Below, one piece after another: positions 54,467 through 62,434 of a stretch of 64,000 bases of DNA; the stretch's first letter is position 1, and the number at the start of each line of letters is the position of its first letter. The position numbers and the translations under genes were made by a program. A model generated the notes under the pieces. That model was not told the origin of the DNA and did no database searches. It saw only the letters and a program-made list of their open reading frames with translations. Source of the DNA: Botrimarina hoheduenensis (GTDB taxonomy: Bacteria; Planctomycetota; Planctomycetia; Pirellulales; Lacipirellulaceae); NCBI RefSeq assembly GCF_007859815.1, contig NZ_SJPH01000001.1:613987-677986 (forward strand), given 5' to 3'.

Positions 54467-55369
54467 ATGAATCCTGCTGCCCAACTTCTGATGCGCGCTT
54501 ATGCCTGCATGACGGGCACGCTGCGCGGCCGGTTGGTGAATCGGCTTGCACGCAGCGGTGACGCCCCGATCTGCGGTCTGTTCTACCACCGCGTTGCTGA
54601 CACCACGCCAAACGACTGGACGATCGGTGTCGAGGCCTTTCGTCGGCAGATTGATTGGCTCGCCGAGCGGTTCGATGTGGTGTCGCTCGCCGAGGCGCAC
54701 CGCCGTCTTATCCAGCAAGACAGCAAGCGGCCCGCGGTTGTGATCACGTTTGATGATGGCTATGCGGATAACTGCGCCCATGCGGTCCCGATGCTGATCG
54801 ACCGCGGCTTGCCATTTACGTACTTCGTGACGACCGAGAATATCCGCAACCAGTCGCCCTTTCCGCACGACAAGGCGGCAGGAGCCCCGCTCAAACCGAA
54901 CACGTTGACCGAACTGCGTACGATGGCGGATCAAGGGGTCGAGATCGGCGCGCACACGCTGACGCACCCCAATCTGGGCGAGTGTCCACCACGCCAGATT
55001 CGCGAAGAAATCGTGGGCTCGATCGACCAGGTGCGGCAGTGGATTGGCCGCGATGTGCGTTCGTTTGCCTTCCCCTATGGCTTTCCGATCAACATGACCC
55101 CGCTGGGGATGCAGATCGCGCGCGAAGCCGGGATCCGCACGATCTGTTCCGCCTACGGCGCGTACAACATCCCTTCGTCCACTCGTGAGTATGAGGGTGC
55201 GCTGCATTTCCGCCGGATGCACGCCGATCCGGAGTGGTCGCGGTTTATCAACTGGATGACCTTCGATCCACGCAAGCTTCACGCCCCGGAACCGATTAAC
55301 GACACGATCTGGCTCGGCGGCGAGAAACCCTACCAGCGGCTGCATGAAGCCGTAGGAGCGGGATCGTGA
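54467..55369 (+). CDS. Polysaccharide deacetylase (CE4)
   Basis: The 300-residue protein has the CE4 fold: ICGLFYHRVAD, the metal-binding TFDDGYADN (catalytic and metal Asp pair), YFVTTENI, and the second metal motif IGAHTLTHPNL with HxxxH. RSFAFPYGFP follows. These enzymes remove N-acetyl groups from polysaccharides. No signal peptide is evident, so it may act on precursors in the cytoplasm or be membrane-bound through its hydrophobic N-terminus. It overlaps the next gene by four bases, showing translational coupling with the flippase. Confidence 0.9.
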   Translation: MNPAAQLLMRAYACMTGTLRGRLVNRLARSGDAPICGLFYHRVADTTPNDWTIGVEAFRRQIDWLAERFDVVSLAEAHRRLIQQDSKRPAVVITFDDGYADNCAHAVPMLIDRGLPFTYFVTTENIRNQSPFPHDKAAGAPLKPNTLTELRTMADQGVEIGAHTLTHPNLGECPPRQIREEIVGSIDQVRQWIGRDVRSFAFPYGFPINMTPLGMQIAREAGIRTICSAYGAYNIPSSTREYEGALHFRRMHADPEWSRFINWMTFDPRKLHAPEPINDTIWLGGEKPYQRLHEAVGAGS

Positions 55370-56898
55370 CCAACGTCAACACAAAACGCGTCTCAAAAAG
55401 ACGCGAGGGCGGATTGCGCCCCGAGACGCTCGCTTCGAGCCTGATGGTGGTGCTCGTTGTCAACGCTTTGCAACGCAGCGTCGGGCTGGGTCGATCGCTG
55501 CTCTTTGGGCGATGGCTGGAACCGGCGGAACTGGGCCATTGGGAAATGGCGCTCGGTTTTTTGATGCTGGCGGCTCCGCTGGCGGTGCTCGGGCTTCCGG
55601 GCTCGTTCGGCCGATACCTTGAGCGGTACCGTCAGCAGGGCCGGTTAGGGCTCTTTCTGCGTCGCACCGCTAGTTGGACCTTTGTCTTGGCGGCGAGTGT
55701 GCTGGCCCTCATGTCCTGGCGAAGCGACGCGATCGCCACGCTCGTCTTTGGCGACCCGCGGCAGGCGGCATTGGCGGAAGTGGTTGTGGCTTGCTTAGCG
55801 ATTGTCATCACGCATCACTTTCTCGAAGCGGTCTTTGCCGGACTGAGAATGTTTCGCGTGGTTTCGGCCATGCACTTTACGCAGAGCATGATGTTTGCGC
55901 TGGTGAGCCTTGCGCTGCTGGCTTGGTGGCGCGATGCGGCGGTCAGCGTGGTGATTGGCTACGGCTTAGCCTGCCTGATATCGATACTGGGAGTTTCCCT
56001 GTGGACTTTTGCGCGGATCGAACGCCAACCCGATTCGGGCGAATGGCTAGCACACCATGAGTTTTGGCCGCCGCTGATGCGGTTTGCCATTTGGGTATGG
56101 GTTACGAATCTGCTGACGAATGTCTTTTCGATCGTTGATCGCTACATGATCCTGCACTGTGGAGGCTTTGGAGCCGAGCAAGCGCTCACGCAAGTCGGTA
56201 ACTACCACTCGAGCCATATGGTTCCTGTGCTACTGGTGTCGGTCGCCAACCTGATGGTGGGAGCGATGACTCCGCATCTTAGCCACGACTGGGAGTCTGG
56301 CCGTCGCGAGGCGGTCTCTGAGCGGCTCAACTTGGGACTCAAACTGCTCTCGGTGGTGATGCTCGTTGCGGGGGTCGGAGTGTTGCTGCTTTGTCCGCTG
56401 CTATTCCATTACGTCTTCCAAGATAAATATGCCGCGGGACTGGAAGTGCTTCCTTGGACGCTGGCGGGGTGCGTATGGTTCTCGTTGCTGCTGGTTGCCC
56501 AGACCTACGTGTGGTGTGCCGAACGCTCGCGGCGGGCCGCGTTGCCCCTGCTGCTGGGCATCGCGGTCAATGTGGGGCTTAACTTAGCGCTGCTGCCGGT
56601 GTTAGGGCTGCTCGGAGCGCTCGTCGCCACCGCGCTTGCCACGCTGATGGCGCTGCTTGCCCAGCTCGAAGTCAATCGCCGCATCGGCATGCGTGTGCAA
56701 CGCAACGCGGTGCTGATTTCGCTCACACCGGGGTTGCTCGTGCTGGGGGCCGCCCCCGCGGCGATCGGCGCGATTGCTCTCGTGACGCTGACGACGTCGC
56801 GCGGTTGGGTGCTGAACGCTCACGAACGCGAAGTGCTGTTGAGAACCTTGCGTGATCGGCTACCGCACCGCCGCTTGGCGGAACCGACCCCTACCTGA
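55366..56898 (+). CDS. Wzx-type polysaccharide flippase (second copy)
   Basis: The 510-residue protein has about 12-14 membrane helices and the characteristic first-helix pattern LGRSLLFGRWLEPAELG. A loop with IVDRYMILHCGG follows, a position where many MVF/Wzx proteins carry a conserved DRxxL-like segment. It should move lipid-linked repeat units to the periplasm. It starts with a GTG inside the end of the deacetylase gene (GTGA overlap) and is followed 50 bases on by a GT4 gene. It is longer than the flippase at 181 and not closely similar. Confidence 0.8.
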   Translation: MTNVNTKRVSKRREGGLRPETLASSLMVVLVVNALQRSVGLGRSLLFGRWLEPAELGHWEMALGFLMLAAPLAVLGLPGSFGRYLERYRQQGRLGLFLRRTASWTFVLAASVLALMSWRSDAIATLVFGDPRQAALAEVVVACLAIVITHHFLEAVFAGLRMFRVVSAMHFTQSMMFALVSLALLAWWRDAAVSVVIGYGLACLISILGVSLWTFARIERQPDSGEWLAHHEFWPPLMRFAIWVWVTNLLTNVFSIVDRYMILHCGGFGAEQALTQVGNYHSSHMVPVLLVSVANLMVGAMTPHLSHDWESGRREAVSERLNLGLKLLSVVMLVAGVGVLLLCPLLFHYVFQDKYAAGLEVLPWTLAGCVWFSLLLVAQTYVWCAERSRRAALPLLLGIAVNVGLNLALLPVLGLLGALVATALATLMALLAQLEVNRRIGMRVQRNAVLISLTPGLLVLGAAPAAIGAIALVTLTTSRGWVLNAHEREVLLRTLRDRLPHRRLAEPTPT

Positions 56899-56948
56899 CA
56901 ACGCTGCTGCCCGCGGTGCCCAAATACTTGCCCCCTCTGATCAAGATC

Positions 56949-58163
56949 ATGAACAGCTTCGCACCCAAGCCAGTACTGTTCGTTCAGACCAGCATGCCGG
57001 TTGGCGGGGCCGAGACCCTGCTTGTGAACCTTGTCGAGCGGCTCGACCCGCTGCGGTTTGCTCCGGAGGTGGTCTGCCTGAAGGAACGGGGCCCGCTGGG
57101 CGATTACCTGGCGCAGGCCGGGTATACCGTTCACAGCGAGCTGCTCGCCAACAAGTTTGACCTTCGCGTGCTGCCACGCCTGGTACGACTGATGCGGCAC
57201 CGCCGTATTGCGGCGGTCGTCACGGTAGGGGCTGGCGACAAGATGTTCTGGGGACGCTTGGCTGCGCGTTTGGCGGGCGTGCCGGTGATCGGTGCCGCGC
57301 TGCACAGCACGGGCTGGCCCGATGGCGTCGGCCGATTGAACCGTTGGCTCACGCCGATCACAGATGCGTTCATCGCGGTGGCTGAGCCGCATGGCCAGTT
57401 CTTGGTGGAGCACGAACGCTTTCCTGCCGACCGGGTACGGGTCATTCCTAACGGGGTCGATACCGAGCGCTTTCAGCCGCTAGCCGACGGTGGTCCGCTT
57501 CGCGCTGAGTTAGGGCTTGCGCCCACTACGCCGCTGGTTGGCATCCTGGCGGCGTTGCGGCCCGAGAAGAACCACGAGCTGTTCCTGGCGGCGGCAGAAA
57601 AGATTCGCCGGCGGGTAAGCGATGCCCACTTCGTCGTGATCGGCGACGGGCCCCGCCGCGAGCCGTTGGAAAAGTTTGCCGCGGACCGCGGGCTGTTCGT
57701 TCCCGAGGCCCCGGACCGCTCAGTGGTTCACTTCCTGGGCAATCGTTCGGATGTGCCCGAAGTCCTCGCGGCTTTGAATGTCTTGGCATTGACGTCGCAC
57801 AACGAGGCAAGCCCGGTCTCGATTCTGGAAGCCATGAGCTGCGCGGTGCCGGTGGTTTCAACCGATGTCGGGTCGGTTAGTGCCTCGGTGATCGAAGGCG
57901 AAACCGGCTCGGTGGTCCCCCCTGGAGACGAACAGCAACTTGTAGAACGGATTGCGAGCCTCCTCGAACAGCCGCTGATCGCCAAAGAGCGGGGCAGGGC
58001 GGGTCGGCAGCGGGTCATCCGGACCGCATCGCTGGACGTGATGGTGTGTGGCTACGAAGAGCTGCTCGCCGATTGCTACGCCCGTAGAACCGGGCAGCCC
58101 TGGTCGATCGAGCAGCCCCGAGCGGCGTCTGAGCCGAGCGAGACCCCGCTGGCGGTGGTCTGA
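56949..58163 (+). CDS. GT4-family glycosyltransferase (second copy)
   Basis: The 404-residue protein has the GT4 layout. VLFVQTSMPVGGAETLLVNL is the N-terminal glycine-rich acceptor loop, VRVIPNGVDTERF lies at the domain junction, LVGILAALRPEKNHELFL follows, and HNEASPVSILEAMSCAVPVVSTDVG is split by the E-x7-E motif. Its best relatives by eye are PelF/PssF-like EPS transferases. I start at the ATG at 56949; a GTG at 56916 adds 11 residues. It ends the rightward EPS set. Confidence 0.88.
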   Translation: MNSFAPKPVLFVQTSMPVGGAETLLVNLVERLDPLRFAPEVVCLKERGPLGDYLAQAGYTVHSELLANKFDLRVLPRLVRLMRHRRIAAVVTVGAGDKMFWGRLAARLAGVPVIGAALHSTGWPDGVGRLNRWLTPITDAFIAVAEPHGQFLVEHERFPADRVRVIPNGVDTERFQPLADGGPLRAELGLAPTTPLVGILAALRPEKNHELFLAAAEKIRRRVSDAHFVVIGDGPRREPLEKFAADRGLFVPEAPDRSVVHFLGNRSDVPEVLAALNVLALTSHNEASPVSILEAMSCAVPVVSTDVGSVSASVIEGETGSVVPPGDEQQLVERIASLLEQPLIAKERGRAGRQRVIRTASLDVMVCGYEELLADCYARRTGQPWSIEQPRAASEPSETPLAVV

Positions 58164-58187
58164 GCCGCGATCCCCGCCGGAGGCAAC

Positions 58188-58922
58188 GTGGCGGGATCAA
58201 TGCCAATGATCGCGAAACGGCGACTCGTTTCGCAGCGGTTCCCCTGGCATAATAGCGAGGTTGTGAACCTTCCTTCCTCGCTCGCCGGTCAGCTTTCCAA
58301 CGCTGCCACACTCACCCTAGAGTTGGTCGTGACGGGGCTCGCGCGCTTTATGAGCGGGGCTAGTGTTCGTTGGGTCGATTGCCAGCCCGATACCTGCCAG
58401 CGGGTTTACTTTGCCAATCATACCAGCCACATCGACGTGGTCATCGTTTGGTCTGCCTTGCCGCGCGAGGTGCGCCGGCTGACGCGGCCCGTTGCGGCGA
58501 AAGACTACTGGAGCCGGGGCTGGTTCCGGCCGCGGATTGCCAAGGCGTACAACGCCATGCTGATCGACCGTCGCAGTATCAAGGTCCATCAGAGCCCGGT
58601 CGATCTCATGCTGCGCGAAATGGGCGATCGCCACTCGGTGGTGATGTTCCCCGAGGGGGGCCGGACCGATGGCCAGCGAGTCGGCGAATTCAAGAGCGGC
58701 CTCTACTATCTGTGCAAGAAGCGTCCCGAGCTGGAAGCGGTGCCCGTGTATCTGCACAATATGGGCCGCGTCTTGCCCCGTGATGAGTATCTGCCCGTGC
58801 CACTGCTTTCGAGCGTGACGTTCGGGCCCCCAATCTGGCTGGAAGCCGATGAGTCGAAAGCCGACTTTCTCAACCGGGCTCGCGAGGCGGTCTTGCGTTT
58901 GGCACCGCGCGAAGAAGACTGA
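58188..58922 (+). CDS. 1-acyl-sn-glycerol-3-phosphate acyltransferase-like (PlsC family)
   Basis: The 244-residue protein has the acyltransferase motifs FANHTSHIDVVIVW (motif I, HxxxxD, with His and Asp as the catalytic pair) and MFPEGGRTDGQ (motif III, substrate binding), with ARPAR-like KDYWSRGWFRPR between. It should esterify lysophosphatidic acid or a related lipid. GTG at 58188 follows GGAGG by four bases and is chosen. Other starts at 58201 and 58263 are possible. CdsA follows 199 bases later and uses the product of this reaction. Confidence 0.85.
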   Translation: MAGSMPMIAKRRLVSQRFPWHNSEVVNLPSSLAGQLSNAATLTLELVVTGLARFMSGASVRWVDCQPDTCQRVYFANHTSHIDVVIVWSALPREVRRLTRPVAAKDYWSRGWFRPRIAKAYNAMLIDRRSIKVHQSPVDLMLREMGDRHSVVMFPEGGRTDGQRVGEFKSGLYYLCKKRPELEAVPVYLHNMGRVLPRDEYLPVPLLSSVTFGPPIWLEADESKADFLNRAREAVLRLAPREED

Positions 58923-59121
58923 CCAGGGTTGAGCTTCGCGGCCGCGGGCGTGAGGATAGCCCGTCTTCCGCTGAGGACGGGCCGCCGGAGACCCGCCGAC
59001 TCCCGAGAATGGGGCCCGGCTGGCAGTTGCCCCGCACTTATGATTATCTCTGCTGATTATCTCTGCATCCTGAACGCCTTCGATCCCGCTCCGCGGGTCA
59101 CTAGCCTCAAGCCTGCTCACT

Positions 59122-60069
59122 ATGGCTCAAGAGAATTGGGCGTTTGCCGCAATCATCGTTTGCCTGCTGGGCCTGGCGACGCTTGTCGGCCGCGTGCTCC
59201 GCGACCAAACCCAACTCGGTCTCAACCCCGCCGCGATCGACGCCTTCAAGAGCCGCGTCCGCAGCTGGTGGGTTATCTGCGCGTTGCTGACCGTCTCGTT
59301 TCTCAGTCCGACGATCACCGTAACGCTGTTCGGCCTGCTCAGCTTTTGGGCGCTGCGTGAGTTCATCACCCTCACCCCCACAAGGCTATCGGACCATCGG
59401 GCGCTGTTTTGGGTGTTCTTCTTCTTTACACCCCTGCAGTATGTGCTCGTGGGATGGGACGCCTATGAGCTCTACAGCGTTTTGATCCCGGTCTTCGGGT
59501 TCCTCTTCATTCCGATGCGGATCGCGATTGCGGGCGATCCTAAGCGGTTTCTGGAGCGTGCCTCGAAGATTCAGGCGGGGCTGCTCGTGTGCGTTTACTG
59601 TTTGAGCTATGCCCCGGCGCTGCTGTACTTGGAAGGACCGCGGACCACTTACAGCGGCAACGCCCGGTTGCTTTTCTTTCTGGTCACGCTCTCGATGCTG
59701 TCCGAGGCCGTCCAGCTTGCCTGGAGTCGGCTCTACGGCAAGCACGTGATCGCCCCGCTGATTAACCAAAGCCGCACCTGGGAAGGCTTTCTAGGATCCT
59801 CCGCAACGATCGCGTTGATTGGTGCTGCTCTACACCAGCTTGGGGCCACCCCGTTTGCCGAACTCTGGCAAGCCGCTTTTGTCTCTCTGCTGATCGCGGT
59901 CATGGGCTTTGCCGGTGCCATGACGCTCTCGGCCGTCAAGCGGGACCGCCGTGTTCAGGATTACGGCACCCTGGTGGAAGGGCACGGTGGCGTCCTCGAT
60001 CGGATCGACGCCCTCTGCTTCGCGGCACCGGTCTTCTACCACGTCGCCCGACATTTCTTGTCGGCTTGA
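59122..60069 (+). CDS. cdsA: Phosphatidate cytidylyltransferase
   Basis: The 315-residue protein has about eight membrane helices and the CdsA signature near the C-terminus: SAVKRDRRVQDYG, then EGHGGVLDR. The usual KD of this signature is QD here, a small change. QSRTWEGFLG is the other conserved block. It makes CDP-diacylglycerol, the precursor used by PgsA at 19816. The upstream acyltransferase makes its substrate, which suggests an operon. Confidence 0.9.
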   Translation: MAQENWAFAAIIVCLLGLATLVGRVLRDQTQLGLNPAAIDAFKSRVRSWWVICALLTVSFLSPTITVTLFGLLSFWALREFITLTPTRLSDHRALFWVFFFFTPLQYVLVGWDAYELYSVLIPVFGFLFIPMRIAIAGDPKRFLERASKIQAGLLVCVYCLSYAPALLYLEGPRTTYSGNARLLFFLVTLSMLSEAVQLAWSRLYGKHVIAPLINQSRTWEGFLGSSATIALIGAALHQLGATPFAELWQAAFVSLLIAVMGFAGAMTLSAVKRDRRVQDYGTLVEGHGGVLDRIDALCFAAPVFYHVARHFLSA

Positions 60070-60275
60070 CCAACGCGTTGCGGATTTCGGGGTAGGGGTT
60101 GTCTCGCGAAGGGGCAGGCCTGCTGCGCTTACCCGTCCCGGCCGTGGCTCTCAATATCGTTACAACCCGAAAATCGCCTTGTTTTCGACGATTTTGTTGA
60201 GGGCGTCGGGGACTCAGAGCAGACTCGATTAACTCTGCTTGTCTAAACACCTCGGGATCTCAACCAACACCTCCG

Positions 60276-61100
60276 ATGACAATTCGCTATCTAGCCGCTG
60301 TACTAACAACCCTGGCATCCAGCTTTTTGGTGAGCGCCTCGGCAGGAACTATCGCCTATCCGGGGCCCGCTGTGGGACCCGGCGGGGCCTCGGGCTGGCA
60401 AGGGGCCACGGCGTGGTACCTGAGCGTTGAAGAGACCAACACCCTCGGGGGCGGGGGTGCCGCGGTCCCACTGCACAATACACCGGATGTTGCGCTCGAT
60501 TCGATTGACTTCAATCCGACCGGCTTTCAAGCACGCTCCGAAACCCCCGGCACGACGAACACCACGACCCAGTTGAATTTCAACGTGGCTGCCCAGCCGG
60601 GTCGCGTTATCGAGAGCTTTCGCTTTGCGCAGGCGGGCGACACCACGATCGTCGGCGGTCCTTCGACCGATGACAACCGTACCAGCGTGGTCGCGACCCT
60701 GATGATCGAAGTGTTGGAGATCAACGGCGTTGCGCCGCCGGTCGCCATCAGTTTTCAGAAAGCGCTCACCTACAATCCTTCGGCCGGCGACTTTTTGCTC
60801 AATACCGATTCGGGTGGAGGCGTATTCTATCAGGCAAGCTGGAGCGGAATGGCTTCGATCGATGTGGCCACCGAACTGGTTCTTGCCGGTTACTCGGCTC
60901 AAGCGACTCTGGTTGCCGTTACGGTAGACACCACGCTCAGCGCCTCGACCGTGGGCGGCAACAGCGCTTTCATCAAGCTGAAGGATGCGGACGGGCTTGT
61001 CACGACCGACCTGCTCATCACGACGAACAATGTCCCCGAGCCCTCAGCGCTGGGGCTGTTGACGTTAGGTCTGCTGACGGCTGCGCGTCGGCGGGGCTGA
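60276..61100 (+). CDS. PEP-CTERM-anchored exported protein
   Basis: The 274-residue protein has a signal peptide (LTTLASSFLVSASA), a Thr/Ser/Gly-rich beta-type body, and a C-terminal sorting signal: VPEPSALGLLTLGLL followed by AARRRG. In the PEP-CTERM system exosortase recognises this tail, and the genes commonly occur with EPS genes. No exosortase is visible in the window. The body is not recognised. The 200-base leader contains a small stem, AGCAGA with TCTGCT. Confidence 0.85.
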   Translation: MTIRYLAAVLTTLASSFLVSASAGTIAYPGPAVGPGGASGWQGATAWYLSVEETNTLGGGGAAVPLHNTPDVALDSIDFNPTGFQARSETPGTTNTTTQLNFNVAAQPGRVIESFRFAQAGDTTIVGGPSTDDNRTSVVATLMIEVLEINGVAPPVAISFQKALTYNPSAGDFLLNTDSGGGVFYQASWSGMASIDVATELVLAGYSAQATLVAVTVDTTLSASTVGGNSAFIKLKDADGLVTTDLLITTNNVPEPSALGLLTLGLLTAARRRG

Positions 61101-61132
61101 ACAGGCCCGGTGCCCGCTGTCCACTACGCAGC

Positions 61133-62179
61133 TTAGCGCAGCAGCGTGGGCTGGTCGGAGCGAACCGCGGCGTCGCGGACCCCCCCCTCGGCGGCTCGCG
61201 CTTCGGGAGTAACCTCGTACACCGACGGGCGGCTTGCGGAGCGGGGCCCCTGCGCCTCGGGCGTGACCTCGGTCATTGCCAGCGGTCTCGCGCCGTGCGG
61301 TCCCGGATCGGGACGGGTCGGCAGCGCAGCACTTGCGGGCACAACATTCGGATCCACTCGGGGCAGAGAGGGCGGCGCGGCGGCGATCGCTTGGGCGACG
61401 TCGGCGTCGAGCGGCAGTCGCGGACGATCCGCTTTGACCCACGCTAACCACTGCTCCTGCAGCTCGTAGAGGCTCGCGTGTCCGTACCGCCCGGCGATCG
61501 CCCGGCGCCAGTCGCCGTCGCGCAGCCCGTCGGAAAGGAACGCTAGAAACTCTTGTCTTCCGCGGCGCTCGATCAAGAACTGCGTGAGCGAGAGCCCTTG
61601 GGCGTAGAGCGGTAAAACATCTTCGGGGTACTCACGCATCGCGAACATCTCGCTGAAGCGGATCCCTTTGCCGGTCTTGAGGAAGTTCACCAGCAGCGCT
61701 TCTTGTTTGCCGATTTCTGAACGGTGTTCGACCGTTGTGCACGCTCCTTCGTCCGCCCAGCGGGGGAGCGGCTGGCGGAAATAGCTCGCGAACACCGTGT
61801 GCGTTATCTCGTGCGGCAGGACCGAGTCAATGACCCGTTCGTGGCTGCCCTGGACATGCATGTCCCAACCAAAGACCTCACCCTGGTCAAAGACGAACGT
61901 CGTCCAGCCGCCGGCTCCCAGCCGCGGATGAACGTCGGCGTTGACCTTGCACGGTTCGGTCCAAGCCGGGAGCGGCTTGCCCAACCACTCGATCGCGAGC
62001 TTTTCTCGCCAGTCCTCAGCGGCCTCGGCCAGCTCGCGGGCCAGGGCCGGCGTAGCGGCCCGGACCTCGAAGTTGGCCGTGCGATAGACGCCGCGGGCGA
62101 TTGCCCCCGAGGGGGGCAAAACGAGGGCAAAGACCATCAGCGCGGCCATCCGAGCCGCACGCTTCGGGCGAGCTTCCAT
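61133..62179 (-). CDS. Secreted gluzincin metallopeptidase (peptidase MA-like)
   Basis: The 348-residue protein has a signal peptide (about residues 11-29). A zinc site HEITH (His123, Glu124, His127) is followed by WADEGACT, whose Glu144 is the expected third ligand, as in the peptidase MA family. The C-terminal ~80 residues are Pro/Ala-rich and carry two copies of EVTPEA, probably a disordered tail. It converges with the PEP-CTERM gene, 32 bases away. Substrate unknown. Confidence 0.75.
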   Translation of the reverse strand: MEARPKRAARMAALMVFALVLPPSGAIARGVYRTANFEVRAATPALARELAEAAEDWREKLAIEWLGKPLPAWTEPCKVNADVHPRLGAGGWTTFVFDQGEVFGWDMHVQGSHERVIDSVLPHEITHTVFASYFRQPLPRWADEGACTTVEHRSEIGKQEALLVNFLKTGKGIRFSEMFAMREYPEDVLPLYAQGLSLTQFLIERRGRQEFLAFLSDGLRDGDWRRAIAGRYGHASLYELQEQWLAWVKADRPRLPLDADVAQAIAAAPPSLPRVDPNVVPASAALPTRPDPGPHGARPLAMTEVTPEAQGPRSASRPSVYEVTPEARAAEGGVRDAAVRSDQPTLLR

Positions 62180-62434
62180 GCTCTGCTCCGTGTGGTTGGG
62201 GGGTCTGGTTTGACGAGCTGTCGTGCGGGGAACGCGACAACGCCGCCCGATCCTTCGGGCGTTCAGTCGCCGAGCTTAACCCCCGGGTGCCGAGCGGACC
62301 CACCCCAGTTTCGCCTCCGCTGGCAAGCAGCTCGGCCCGAAATAGTCAGCAAACCCTTCCCTCGTAGGAACGCCGCAATTACTGTCGGCACTGTTTGTGC
62401 TAGCACCCGCACGCTCCTCGCAAGTTGCTCCGTC

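Noticed and set aside
54350-55345. Long open frame on the minus strand opposite the deacetylase
   Set aside because: It lies entirely across the CE4 gene, whose motifs are clear, and its translation shows no recognisable protein. GC-rich codon bias creates such antisense frames.
58950-58990. GC-rich stem (GCCCGTC with GACGGGC) after the acyltransferase gene
   Set aside because: The stem is short and no T-run follows, so it was not called a terminator.
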